Below, one piece after another: positions 27,172 through 34,923 of a stretch of DNA of 64,000 bases. Both the position numbers and the translations under genes were made by a program. The DNA comes from Mycolicibacterium sp. CR10. Lineage in GTDB: Bacteria; Actinomycetota; Actinomycetes; Mycobacteriales; Mycobacteriaceae. Under the pieces are notes generated by a model that did not search any database, was not told the DNA's origin, and worked only from the letters and a program-made list of their open reading frames with translations. Location of the stretch: positions 124,001 to 188,000 of the forward strand of contig NZ_STGE01000068.1 in assembly GCF_005222675.1 (NCBI RefSeq), in the 5' to 3' direction. Positions within the stretch are counted from its first letter, which is position 1; every line of letters starts with the position of its first letter.

Positions 27172-27798
27172 ATGCGTTCGGATGTGGTGATCGTCGCCCG
27201 GTCGGACCGCTCACCGCGCATCGAGTCGGTGGGCGGCATCGCCGCGCGCCGCACCGAGCGCGACACCGTGCACCTGGTGTCGGCGGCCGCGACGCCGCTG
27301 GGCGGTGACTCGATCCACATCCGGATCGTGGTGGAGCCCGGTGCGCGTCTGCGCGTGCGCACCGCGGCGGCGACGATGGCATTGCCGGGCGCGACGAGCG
27401 CCGAGTCGCACGCGACGTGGACGCTGGAGGTCGCGGGAGATCTCGACCTCGACCCGCAACCGACCATCGTGGCCGCGACGTCACGACACTTCACCACGAC
27501 GCAGCTGACGCTGACCGACGGCGGGACGCTCCGGGTGGTCGAGCGTATTCAGATCGGCAGAACCGGTGAGCGGCAGGGATTCTGGTCGGGCTCGTTGCGC
27601 GCCGACGTCGACCGAAGACCTCTGCTGAGACATCGCGTGGAGCTCGGCAACGGCTCGCTCGCCGACGACGAGATCGCCGCTCCACGGGCGAGCATCAGCG
27701 AATTCCATTACCCGCGAAGCGATGTCGATGCCACCGGGGTGACGCTGGCGCTGGCCGGGGGCGGGTGCCTGACGACCTGGCAGGGCGACCGGCTCTAG
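27172..27798 (+). CDS. ureD: Urease accessory protein UreD
   Basis: Scaffold protein (UreD/UreH) that binds apo-urease and conducts nickel from UreG via UreF; 208 residues, as in M. tuberculosis. It is beta-rich with the segments VVEPGARLRVRTAAATMALPG (around 57-77) and LRVVERIQIGRTGERQGFWSG (around 119-139), typical of the family. It starts on the base after the ureG stop. Its 3' end overlaps the convergent ndh gene by 4 bp, the same tail-to-tail layout as Rv1853/Rv1854c. Confidence 0.93.
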   Translation: MRSDVVIVARSDRSPRIESVGGIAARRTERDTVHLVSAAATPLGGDSIHIRIVVEPGARLRVRTAAATMALPGATSAESHATWTLEVAGDLDLDPQPTIVAATSRHFTTTQLTLTDGGTLRVVERIQIGRTGERQGFWSGSLRADVDRRPLLRHRVELGNGSLADDEIAAPRASISEFHYPRSDVDATGVTLALAGGGCLTTWQGDRL

Positions 27799-29162
27799 CT
27801 GGCCGCCTTCTGATCCACCGAGGCCGCAATCTCCTCGAGCTCCTCGATCCGGGTCCGCGCGTAGGCTTGCTGCTCGGTGATCGTCAGCTGCCCACGGTTT
27901 CGGCCGAGGAAGGTCACCGTCCACGACAGCAGTGTGGTGATCTTCGTCTTGAAGCCAACCAGGTACACCAGGTGCAGAACCAGCCAGGCCAGCCAGGCGA
28001 TGAAGCCGCCGAACTCGAGTGGCCCGACCTTGGCCACCGCGCTGAACTTCGACACCGTGGCCATCGAGCCCTTGTCGAAGTAGCTGAACGGTTCCCGCTG
28101 GTCCGGGTCCGCGCCCTTGAGACCCGCCTCGATGGCCTTCGCGGCGTACTTGGCACCCTGGATTGCTCCCTGCGCCATTCCCGGCACGTCTTCGACGGAC
28201 GCCATGTCGCCCACGACGAACACATTGGGATGGCCCGGAATCGAGAGGTCGGGCAGCACCTTGACCCGCCCGGCGCGGTCGAGCTCGACGTCCGACTGGT
28301 CGGCGAGGTCACGGCCCAGCGGGCTGGCTGACACACCGGCCGACCAGACCTTGCACGCCGCTTCGATACGACGGATGGTGCCGTCGGGATCCTTGACGGT
28401 GATGCCGTTGCGATCGACGTCGGTCACCATGGCGTTGAGCTGGATCTCGACACCCATCTTCTCCAGCCGGTCCTGCGCCTTCTTGCCCAGCTTCTCGCCC
28501 ATCGGGGGAAGCACTGACGGGGCGGCGTCGAGCAGGATCACCCGTGCCTTGGTCGAATCGATGTGGCGGAACGCGCCTTTGAGCGTGTGGTCGGCCAGCT
28601 CGGCGATCTGCCCGGCCATCTCGACGCCCGTCGGGCCTGCGCCGACGACGACGAATGTCAGCAGCTTCTCCCTGCGAGAAGGGTCGCTGGACCTCTCGGC
28701 CTGCTCGAAGGCGCCCAGAATTCGGCCGCGCAGCTCCAGTGCGTCGTCGATGGACTTCATGCCCGGCGCGAACTCGGCGAAGTGATCGTTGCCGAAGTAG
28801 GACTGACCCGCGCCGGCAGCGATGATCAGGCTGTCGTACGGCGTGACATAGGTATGGCCGAGTAACTCCGAGCGGACGGTCTTGGTCGCAAGATTGATCC
28901 CAGTCACGTCACCGAGGAGCACCTGCACGTTCTTCTGCTTGCGAAGGATCACCCGGGTGGCCGGCGCGATCTCACCCTCGGAGATGATGCCCGTCGCCAC
29001 CTGGTAGAGCAGGGGCTGGAACAAGTGGTGGGTGGTACGGGCGATCAGCTTGATGTCGACATCGGCCCGCTTCAAGGTCTTGGCCGCGGTCAGTCCACCG
29101 AACCCCGATCCGATGATGACGACTTTGTGCCGTTCGGACATCGTGGCTGCCGGATGGGTCAT
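27795..29162 (-). CDS. ndh: Type II NADH:menaquinone dehydrogenase
   Basis: Single-subunit, non-proton-pumping NADH dehydrogenase at the inner face of the membrane; the main respiratory NADH oxidase of mycobacteria (Rv1854c) and a known target of phenothiazines and a resistance locus for isoniazid. The 455-residue protein has the FAD motif IIGSGFGGLTAAKTL near 16-30, a second NAD-binding motif VVGAGPTGVEMAGQIAEL near 165-182, and the FAD-contact segment VFVVGDMASVED. A hydrophobic C-terminal segment (FIAWLAWLVLHLVYLVGF) anchors it. Starts at codon 1 or at the second Met (MSERHKVV) are both possible. Confidence 0.95.
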   Translation of the reverse strand: MTHPAATMSERHKVVIIGSGFGGLTAAKTLKRADVDIKLIARTTHHLFQPLLYQVATGIISEGEIAPATRVILRKQKNVQVLLGDVTGINLATKTVRSELLGHTYVTPYDSLIIAAGAGQSYFGNDHFAEFAPGMKSIDDALELRGRILGAFEQAERSSDPSRREKLLTFVVVGAGPTGVEMAGQIAELADHTLKGAFRHIDSTKARVILLDAAPSVLPPMGEKLGKKAQDRLEKMGVEIQLNAMVTDVDRNGITVKDPDGTIRRIEAACKVWSAGVSASPLGRDLADQSDVELDRAGRVKVLPDLSIPGHPNVFVVGDMASVEDVPGMAQGAIQGAKYAAKAIEAGLKGADPDQREPFSYFDKGSMATVSKFSAVAKVGPLEFGGFIAWLAWLVLHLVYLVGFKTKITTLLSWTVTFLGRNRGQLTITEQQAYARTRIEELEEIAASVDQKAAS

Positions 29163-29272
29163 CGAAAACTCCTTGGACGGATCTCCATGGCGGATTACCT
29201 ACTCAGTACAACGAGTACGTTAGCCGCCACGCTTCCGGGGAGCGCGGTGAGATGGCGCACCCGGCCCTCTGG

Positions 29273-30202
29273 TCAGTCGGAGACCAGCGGGGTGAGTGCC
29301 TCTCCCAGCGCGGTGATGTGGCCCGGCTGGTAGCCCTGCATGCTGGTGGGCAGGTTCATGATCACCGCATCCACTCCGGCGTCGAGAACCTTGGCCTTGA
29401 GCTGATCGGCGATCGCTTCGGCACTTCCGACGACCATCCGCTGAGCCATCTCCTTCGGGATGAGGTCGGCGGTGGCGTTCTCGTCGACCATCACCGTGAC
29501 GAGCATGCTGGTCTCCAGCGTTGCCGGGTCGCGACCGATGTCGTCACAGCGGGCCTTGACGACGTCGAGCTTGGCCGGCAGCTCGTCGAATCCGGCGATC
29601 ACGTTGAGGTGGTCGAAGTGTCGAACCGCCAGCGGGATGGTCTTCTTCTCGCCACTGCCGCCGATCATCAGCGGAATGTGGTCGCGGAAGCGGGGATTGG
29701 CCATCGCTTCCTCGACTTGGTAGTACTTGCCCGAGACGGTGGGCCGTTCGCCCTTGATCATCGGCAGGATGATCTGCAGCGCCTCGTCGAGCTTGTTGAA
29801 CCGGTCGGTGAAGGTGCCGAATTCGTACCCCAGCTGGTCGTGTTCCAGCTCGAACCACCCGGTGCCGATGCCGAGGATCGCCCGACCCTGGCTGATCACG
29901 TCGAGCGTGGTGATGGCTTTGGTGAGCAGCGTGGGGTTCCGGTAGGTGTTGCCGGTGACCAGGGTGCCCAGCTGCACGCGCTCGGTGGCGGTGGCCAGTG
30001 CGCCCAGTGCGGTGTACGCCTCCAGCATCGGCTCGTCAGGACTGCCGAGCATGGGGAGTTGGTAGAAGTGGTCCATCACGAAGACCGAGTCGAAACCCGC
30101 CGCCTCGGCTTCCTGCGCCTGCGCGATGACGGTGGGGAAAAGCTCGGCGACGCCGGTGCCGTAGGAGAAATTGGGGATCTGGAGTCCGAGTCGAATCGTC
30201 AC
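29273..30202 (-). CDS. LLM-class, probably F420-dependent oxidoreductase (Rv1855c homologue)
   Basis: TIM-barrel luciferase-like oxidoreductase, 309 residues from GTG 30202, with N-terminal TIRLGLQIPNFSYG. Diagnostic stretches are GFDSVFVMDHFYQLP (around 43-57), LGTLVTGNTYRNPTLLTKAI (around 83-102), ILGIGTGWFELEH (around 115-127) and LMIGGSGEKKTIPLAVRHFD (around 190-209). The GTGW and IGGSG loops fit the F420-binding subgroup found widely in mycobacteria. The physiological substrate is unknown. It follows ndh (upstream on the same strand in reverse order) as in M. tuberculosis. Confidence 0.88.
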   Translation of the reverse strand: MTIRLGLQIPNFSYGTGVAELFPTVIAQAQEAEAAGFDSVFVMDHFYQLPMLGSPDEPMLEAYTALGALATATERVQLGTLVTGNTYRNPTLLTKAITTLDVISQGRAILGIGTGWFELEHDQLGYEFGTFTDRFNKLDEALQIILPMIKGERPTVSGKYYQVEEAMANPRFRDHIPLMIGGSGEKKTIPLAVRHFDHLNVIAGFDELPAKLDVVKARCDDIGRDPATLETSMLVTVMVDENATADLIPKEMAQRMVVGSAEAIADQLKAKVLDAGVDAVIMNLPTSMQGYQPGHITALGEALTPLVSD

Positions 30203-30317
30203 ACCGTCGACCCTACGCATCACGCGGCGGGTGCCGTCGTCCGTTTCACCCGGCGCGAAGCCCGGAATAAATGGGGGAGTTGAGCCGTTCGCTCAGGCTC
30301 GCCGCGTGAACGTCGTC

Positions 30318-30344
30318 CCTAGGTCCGTTGGGTTCGGACCTAGG
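30318..30344 (-). terminator. Hairpin at the 3' end of the SDR gene
   Basis: CCTAGGTCCG (30318-30327) and CGGACCTAGG (30335-30344) form a perfect 10-bp stem around a 7-base loop and overlap the SDR stop codon. No T-run follows, which is common for mycobacterial terminators. Dual use as a protein-binding site cannot be excluded. Confidence 0.5.
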
Positions 30345-31020
30345 CGAAGTTCGCCAGCGCACCGTGGCTGACGTGCAACGTCTGCCCGGTGATATGGCGC
30401 GCGGCGGGCGTGGCGAGGAACAACGACAGGCGGGCGATCTCGGCACTGACCGACGGCGGGGTGTTGCCTAGCCCGTCATAGCCGGGTTCGGCACCACGTC
30501 CGGCGGCCACGGCGTTGATGGTGATGCCCCGGGTGCCGAAGTGGTTGGCCTGCCCCGAGGTCCACTCGGAGATCGCCGCCTTGACGGCCGCCTCGGCACT
30601 GCCTTCATGCGGAGGATCGGGAACCACGGTCACGATGGAACCGCCGGAGCGGAGGTGATCACCGAGGAACTGCACCGTCAGCACCGCTGACATCAGGTTG
30701 TTGTCGAACAGGCTGCGCCAGTCGGAGACGTGATCGGCCAGTGTGTAGGCGCGCGGGTCGCCGCCGGTCCACTTCGGGGCCGGGACGTTGACGATGGTGT
30801 CGAGGTGCGCGGGGAACTGACCTTGCACCGCGTCGATCGAAGCCGGGTCGGTGTTGTCGAAGAGGATCACCCGGTCACTGGTGACATCGAGTTCCTTGGC
30901 GGCGACCTCGAGCTCGGCGCGGCGACTGCCCGAAATCACCACCGTGTGGCCGGCGTCGCAGAATCCTTCCGCGACCGTGCGCCCAAGATCGGTGTCGCAG
31001 CCCGTGACCAGAACATCCAT
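30340..31020 (-). CDS. Short-chain dehydrogenase/reductase-like protein (Rv1856c homologue)
   Basis: Rossmann-fold protein of 226 residues with the nucleotide motif TGCDTDLG at 6-13 and an NTDPASID region near 60. The ATG at 31020 has a clear AGGAGA site; longer readings lack support. The catalytic Tyr-x-x-x-Lys of SDRs is not intact: at the expected place the sequence reads EGSAEAAVKAAISEW, so Lys is kept but Tyr is replaced by Glu. It may bind nucleotide or act as a structural partner rather than a classical dehydrogenase. The gene ends in a hairpin. M. tuberculosis has the same gene order up to this point. Confidence 0.75.
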   Translation of the reverse strand: MDVLVTGCDTDLGRTVAEGFCDAGHTVVISGSRRAELEVAAKELDVTSDRVILFDNTDPASIDAVQGQFPAHLDTIVNVPAPKWTGGDPRAYTLADHVSDWRSLFDNNLMSAVLTVQFLGDHLRSGGSIVTVVPDPPHEGSAEAAVKAAISEWTSGQANHFGTRGITINAVAAGRGAEPGYDGLGNTPPSVSAEIARLSLFLATPAARHITGQTLHVSHGALANFA

Positions 31021-31362
31021 CGTCGATCTCCTCTTGTGTTCGGCGCTGAACCCAGCGAGTGCAGCCGATGTTACTGGACAGTAGCTAGTCGGCGAAACTC
31101 GACGCGCCCGACAGGTTTCTGCAGATCCGGCACCACGCGTAACGAGTGAGCCCGCAGGCACGATCAAGGCTGTGGAGCACCACACACCTCGGACTCGATC
31201 AGGCAACCGCCACCCCGCGCGCCGCGCGGGGGTGTTCGCGCGTCAGCAACTATTAGCCTAGATTCTGATCACGTCATTTACTATTCACAGCAATGTCTCA
31301 GTTTGACACTCATTGAGCACCTCACACTTGCGTCACGGCCGTAACACGGTAGTTTCTTCCCC
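31021..31362. other. Intergenic region, 342 bp, between SDR gene and apa
   Basis: No gene is visible. In M. tuberculosis I expect modABC between Rv1856c and apa; nothing resembling them is here. The stretch holds a GC-rich imperfect stem (CACCCC...GGGGTG around 31211-31234) and an AT-richer block (31240-31320) that probably carries the apa promoter. No clear ribosome site precedes the apa ATG. Confidence 0.6.
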
Positions 31363-32424
31363 ATGGTTCAGCCGGACACGAATGCTCACCGCCGTTGGGG
31401 TCTTCCGAAGTCTCTCGGCCTCGCGGCGCTGACGGGTGCCACCGTGGCAGCGTTGGCCCTGCCCGGGGTCGCACAGGCCCAGCCCGCACCGCCTCCACCG
31501 CCCCCACCGGCGCCGGTCGTCGAGGGTGCGCCGCCGCCTGCAGCGCCACCGCCCGCTGCGCCGCCGCCGCCCGTAGATCCGAACGCCCCGGTCCCGCCAC
31601 CGGTCGACCCGAACGCGCCGCCGCCCCCGCCCCCGGTCGATCCGAACGCGCCGCCGCCCCCGGTCGACCCGAACGCACCGCCGCCCCCGGTGGATCCCAA
31701 CGCCCCGCCGCCCCCGCCGGCACCCGAGCCCGGTCGCGTCGACAACGCCGCGGGCGGGTTCAGCTACGTCGTGCCCGCAGGCTGGAAGGTGGCCGACGCC
31801 CAGCAGCTGTCCTACGGCCAGGCGCTGCTGAGCAAGCTGCCGCCCGCAGGCTCGCCGCCGGATGCGCAGCCGCCCAACGACACCAGCGTCCTGCTCGGCA
31901 GGCTCGACCTGAAGCTGTTCGCCGGCGCCGAGACCGACAACACGAAGGCCGCTCAGCGCCTGGCGTCCGACATGGGTGAGTTCTTCATGCCGTTCCCGGG
32001 CACCCGGGTCAACCAGCAGACCGTGCCGCTGGACGCCGCGGGGATGACAGGTATCGCCTCGTACTACGAGGTGAAGTTCACCGATACCGCAAAACCCAAC
32101 GGCCAGATCTGGGCCGGTGTCGTCGGCGCACCAACCCCCGCGGGCACCCCCCGCGGTCAGCGGGCACCAGAGCGTTGGTTCGTCGTATGGCTCGGCACGG
32201 CGGCCAACCCGATTCCGCAGGGCGAGGCGGTGACGCTGGCCAACTCGATCCGGCCGTGGTCTGCGCCGCCTCCGCCGCCGCCGCTGGATCCGAACGCCCC
32301 GCCGCCCCCGCCGGACCCCAACGCGCCTCCGCCTGATCCGAATGCGCCGGCGCCGCGACCCGAGGTGGGCGTGCCGGTGCCGGTGGATCCCAACGCGGCC
32401 CCGGGGATGCTCCCGCCGGCCTAG
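31363..32424 (+). CDS. apa: Alanine/proline-rich secreted antigen Apa (fibronectin attachment protein)
   Basis: Secreted and in M. tuberculosis O-mannosylated surface antigen (45/47 kDa, Rv1860) that binds fibronectin. The 353-residue protein has a signal peptide (basic RRWGLPK, hydrophobic core, cleavage near ALPGVAQA). Five VDPNA-type proline repeats lie at about 71-115, a folded central domain follows (about 122-300, starting RVDNAAGGFSYVVPAGWKV and containing GRLDLKLFAGAE, GEFFMPFPGTRVNQ, SYYEVKFTD and PNGQIWAGVVG), and a second DPNAPPP repeat tail occupies about 302-345. Central blocks match the M. tuberculosis protein closely. The repeat number differs and probably varies between strains. 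Confidence 0.95.
   Translation: MVQPDTNAHRRWGLPKSLGLAALTGATVAALALPGVAQAQPAPPPPPPPAPVVEGAPPPAAPPPAAPPPPVDPNAPVPPPVDPNAPPPPPPVDPNAPPPPVDPNAPPPPVDPNAPPPPPAPEPGRVDNAAGGFSYVVPAGWKVADAQQLSYGQALLSKLPPAGSPPDAQPPNDTSVLLGRLDLKLFAGAETDNTKAAQRLASDMGEFFMPFPGTRVNQQTVPLDAAGMTGIASYYEVKFTDTAKPNGQIWAGVVGAPTPAGTPRGQRAPERWFVVWLGTAANPIPQGEAVTLANSIRPWSAPPPPPPLDPNAPPPPPDPNAPPPDPNAPAPRPEVGVPVPVDPNAAPGMLPPA
31573..31710 (+). repeat. Proline-rich tandem repeat in apa
   Basis: Five degenerate copies of a unit encoding VDPNAPPPP, 24-36 bp each (codon pattern GTC/GTG-GAC/GAT-CCG/CCC-AAC-GCC/GCG followed by CCG/CCC runs). A related, weaker DPNAPPP series lies at about 32266-32400. Such arrays can expand or contract by slippage. 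Confidence 0.85.
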
Positions 32425-32572
32425 CAGGGAATCCGCGCCGGACCCTCTGTGATGTTGTTGATCTTGATCGTGTCCGTTTGCATGACCCAACCGTGACCCA
32501 CGGCGTATATACCTAGGTCATGGTTCGGTCGCGACCGCGCCGGGCCTTTCTGGTAACAGGCAGGAGATCCGC

Positions 32573-32878
32573 ATGGAAATCGTTGCGGCAACCGAGTTTC
32601 TCGCGCGTTCGTCGACGCAGACGAGTGTGGGCTGGATCGGCTACATCATCATCGGGGCGATCGCCGGCTGGATTGCAGGCAAGATCGTCAAGGGCGGCGG
32701 ATCCGGCATCCTGATGAACATCGTGATCGGTGTCATCGGTGCCCTGATCGGCGGATTCCTGCTGAGCTTCTTCCTCGACACCGCGGGCGGCGGTTGGTGG
32801 TTCACCCTGTTCACCGCCATCCTCGGCTCGGTGATCCTGCTGTGGGTCGTCGGCATGGTGCAGAGAAAGAAGGTCTGA
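32573..32878 (+). CDS. GlsB/YeaQ/YmgE-family membrane protein (Rv1861 homologue)
   Basis: A 101-residue protein with three hydrophobic helices: GWIGYIIIGAIAGWIAGKIV (20-39), a Gly-rich second helix MNIVIGVIGALIGGFLLSFF (48-67), and FTLFTAILGSVILLWVVGMV (77-96). This three-helix, glycine-rich pattern is that of transglycosylase-associated/GlsB proteins, which are linked to general stress responses. It ends in the basic tail QRKKV. The ATG follows AGGAGATCCGC. In M. tuberculosis Rv1861 also follows apa, which supports the assignment. Confidence 0.85.
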   Translation: MEIVAATEFLARSSTQTSVGWIGYIIIGAIAGWIAGKIVKGGGSGILMNIVIGVIGALIGGFLLSFFLDTAGGGWWFTLFTAILGSVILLWVVGMVQRKKV

Positions 32879-32886
32879 CCCGCCTC

Positions 32887-33363
32887 TCAGAGCTCCGCGA
32901 GCGCAGCTCCCAGGCGCCCCGGCAGATCCCCGCGCCCGTGCCTGTACAGCGGGCCGGCACCGTCGGAGAGGACCAGTCGCAATCGGGCCATTCCGAGCAC
33001 ACCGATGGGTTCGGGCGAATGCAACCGCAGCGTCACTACGTCGATGAGATGCGTTGCGGCCGCCACATTCTGGATGCTCACCGGGATCCGAGGCGATCGC
33101 GGCGCGCCATGATCGTGGGCGGCGCGCAGTACCTGGCGCAGGGAGTGTGCGATGGCGTAGCGCTCGGCCGTCGACGCGAGGCGGGCATGGTGGGCGGCGA
33201 GGGCGCTGCCCGGTTCCGGGGTCACCCCCACGGACAGCAGTCGGTCGTACTTGTCGGCCTGCAGCCGGGCGGTGAGGCGGGCGATCAGTGACGGACGCCT
33301 GCCGCGCGGATCGCCGGGGCTGACGACGTTCAGGATGTCGAGGGAGATCTTGTGGTCGGGCAT
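32887..33363 (-). CDS. Conserved hypothetical protein
   Basis: A 158-residue, Arg/Ala/Leu-rich soluble protein that I do not recognise. The start at 33363 (MPDHKISLDILNVVSPGDPRG) is preceded by GGAAGAGC; an upstream in-frame start at 33426 would extend it by 21 residues into the divergent promoter region. Most of the protein is predicted helical (for example SLIARLTARLQADKYDRLL). No signal peptide or membrane segment is evident. It is divergent from the CGNR regulator across a region with a palindrome and direct repeats, so it may be the target of that regulator. Confidence 0.6.
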   Translation of the reverse strand: MPDHKISLDILNVVSPGDPRGRRPSLIARLTARLQADKYDRLLSVGVTPEPGSALAAHHARLASTAERYAIAHSLRQVLRAAHDHGAPRSPRIPVSIQNVAAATHLIDVVTLRLHSPEPIGVLGMARLRLVLSDGAGPLYRHGRGDLPGRLGAALAEL

Positions 33364-33413
33364 GTGCTCAGCTCTTCCGCCGGGACGAAGTTTATGACCT
33401 TCAAAAACGCTAT

Positions 33414-33452
33414 ACCGGTCATGCATGACTAGTCAAATCGATTTACCGGTCA
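33414..33452. promoter_or_regulatory. Operator-like repeats in a divergent promoter
   Basis: ACCGGTCA occurs at 33414-33421 and again at 33445-33452, a 31-bp phase or three helical turns. GTCATGCATGAC at 33418-33429 is a perfect 12-bp palindrome overlapping the first copy. The elements sit between the divergent starts at 33363 and 33472, so a regulator bound here could control both genes. Confidence 0.45.
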
Positions 33453-33471
33453 CGAGTGCTAGGGTGGTCCG

Positions 33472-34062
33472 ATGACTCCAGTGCGTGAGCAGTGGCCGGG
33501 TGATGACGACGACAAACCGGCACCGGGGCCACTGAGGCGCATCCAGGCCCTGGTCAACACCGTCGAGCGGCCCGACGGCGCGGACCGGCTGGCCGACCCC
33601 GCCGATGCGCGGTCCTGGCTGGTCGACAACGACCTGCTGGCACCGTCCGCCGAACTGCGCGGCGCCGACCTCGCACTGGCCGTGGATGTCCGAGAAGCCT
33701 TGCGGACGTTGCTTGTTCACAACAGCGGCGGTCCGGCGCCGACGCTGGAGCAGCTCGCGTCGCTGCAGCGGATCGCCGACGAGGCGCAGGTACGCACCGC
33801 GGTGGCCCCGGACGGGCGGGTGCTGCTGTCGACCGCCGGCGACGACCTGTGCGGCCGGCTGGCCGGGCTGCTGCTGGCGATTCGGGATGCGCAGCGGGAC
33901 GGCAGCTGGTCGTTGCTGAAGGCCTGCAGGAACGACGAATGCCAGTGGGCCTTCTACGACATGTCCCGCAATCACGGCGGGACCTGGTGCGATATGGCGT
34001 CGTGCGGCAACAAACTCAAGAACCGGGAGTTCCGGGCGCGCAGGGCGAGGGCCCGCACGTGA
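33472..34062 (+). CDS. CGNR zinc-finger (ABATE-domain) protein
   Basis: A 196-residue putative regulator. The N-terminal about 145 residues resemble the ABATE (stress-induced, all-helical) domain, with RIQALVNTVERPDGADRLADP as the opening segment. The C-terminal zinc finger has the pattern CRNDECQWAFYDMSRNHGGTW then CDMASCGNK (about 150-185): two Cys pairs, the W-x-x-x-D-x-SRN core, and CGNK in place of the usual CGNR. Proteins of this type are treated as DNA-binding transcription factors. ATG 33472 follows AGGGTGG. It is divergent from a hypothetical gene across a repeat-rich region. Confidence 0.82.
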   Translation: MTPVREQWPGDDDDKPAPGPLRRIQALVNTVERPDGADRLADPADARSWLVDNDLLAPSAELRGADLALAVDVREALRTLLVHNSGGPAPTLEQLASLQRIADEAQVRTAVAPDGRVLLSTAGDDLCGRLAGLLLAIRDAQRDGSWSLLKACRNDECQWAFYDMSRNHGGTWCDMASCGNKLKNREFRARRARART

Positions 34063-34068
34063 GCCACC

Positions 34069-34851
34069 TCAGGACAGCTGCCACACCAGCGCTGCGGCCA
34101 GGGCGCCCAGCCCGTTGAGCGACCAGTGCAGGGCGATCGGCGCGATCAGGCTGCCGCTGCGGCGGCGCAGCCAGGTGAAGACGAAACCAGCCGCGGCGGT
34201 GGCCAGCACGGCCCCGACCACGCCGACGACCATGCCGAACACCCCGCCGCCAAGGATCTTGGTGAAGCCGACATTGCTCGCGGTCAGCCCCATTGACGTG
34301 GCGATGTGCCACAGCCCGAACAACAGGGACCCGGCGGCAGCGACGCCCCGCCAGCCCCAGGCGCGGTCCAGCGCACCGTGCAGCACGCCGCGGAAGGCCA
34401 GCTCCTCGGGGATCACCGTCTGCAGCGGGATGATGATCATCGAGGCGATCAGCGCACCCGACAGCGTCGCGTAGTGGTCATTGAGGAACATCGGTCGCGT
34501 CCACGGCAGCAGGGCGCCGATCGCGATGACCGTGCCCACGAGGGCGACCGCCGCGATCGCATAGCCGGCACCGGACTTCCAGTGTTCGCGGCCGAGCCCG
34601 AGTTCCGACCATCCCAGCCCGCGCGAGCGGACGAGTAGCAGCAATCCAACGGCGGCTGCCGGGACGACCGCGATGTTCGCCCACGGCGTGGTGAAGTGCG
34701 CCAACAGGTTCGTCAGCGCGAGCACCACCACGACGATCGCGATGTCGGCGTAGATGCGGAAGTGGTGCAGCGCGGCCAGTTGCGCTACCGCCGGGTGCGC
34801 CACCAGTGGCTGGGGCTCCTGTGGTGCGGCGACCGCGCTGGCGTCAGACAT
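34069..34851 (-). CDS. CPBP-family intramembrane metalloprotease
   Basis: A 260-residue membrane protein with about seven hydrophobic helices and the CAAX-protease/bacteriocin-processing (CPBP, Abi) motifs. Motif 1 is PEELAFRGVLHGAL (EExxxR, near 145-158) and motif 2 is LFGLWHIATSMG (FxxxH, near 177-188), with a third motif region in the RSGSLIAPIALHWSLNGLGA segment containing a His and Asn near the end. The substrate is unknown; relatives process prenylated proteins or confer peptide immunity. The stop nearly abuts the convergent CGNR gene (6 bp between). Confidence 0.88.
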   Translation of the reverse strand: MSDASAVAAPQEPQPLVAHPAVAQLAALHHFRIYADIAIVVVVLALTNLLAHFTTPWANIAVVPAAAVGLLLLVRSRGLGWSELGLGREHWKSGAGYAIAAVALVGTVIAIGALLPWTRPMFLNDHYATLSGALIASMIIIPLQTVIPEELAFRGVLHGALDRAWGWRGVAAAGSLLFGLWHIATSMGLTASNVGFTKILGGGVFGMVVGVVGAVLATAAAGFVFTWLRRRSGSLIAPIALHWSLNGLGALAAALVWQLS

Positions 34852-34923
34852 AACCGCTCCAGAGTACCTGCCTTCGGCATCTGCGCAGGTCAGCTGTGGC
34901 TCACTTCACCTGCCCGCACGCGG

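Noticed and set aside
31573..32400. Short tandem repeats considered as a CRISPR array
   Set aside because: They are in-frame proline codon repeats of apa without spacers of uniform length.
32481..32522. CATGACC/GGTCATG inverted repeat upstream of the GlsB-like gene
   Set aside because: Arms of 7 bp with a 28-bp spacer can arise by chance and no promoter elements align with it.
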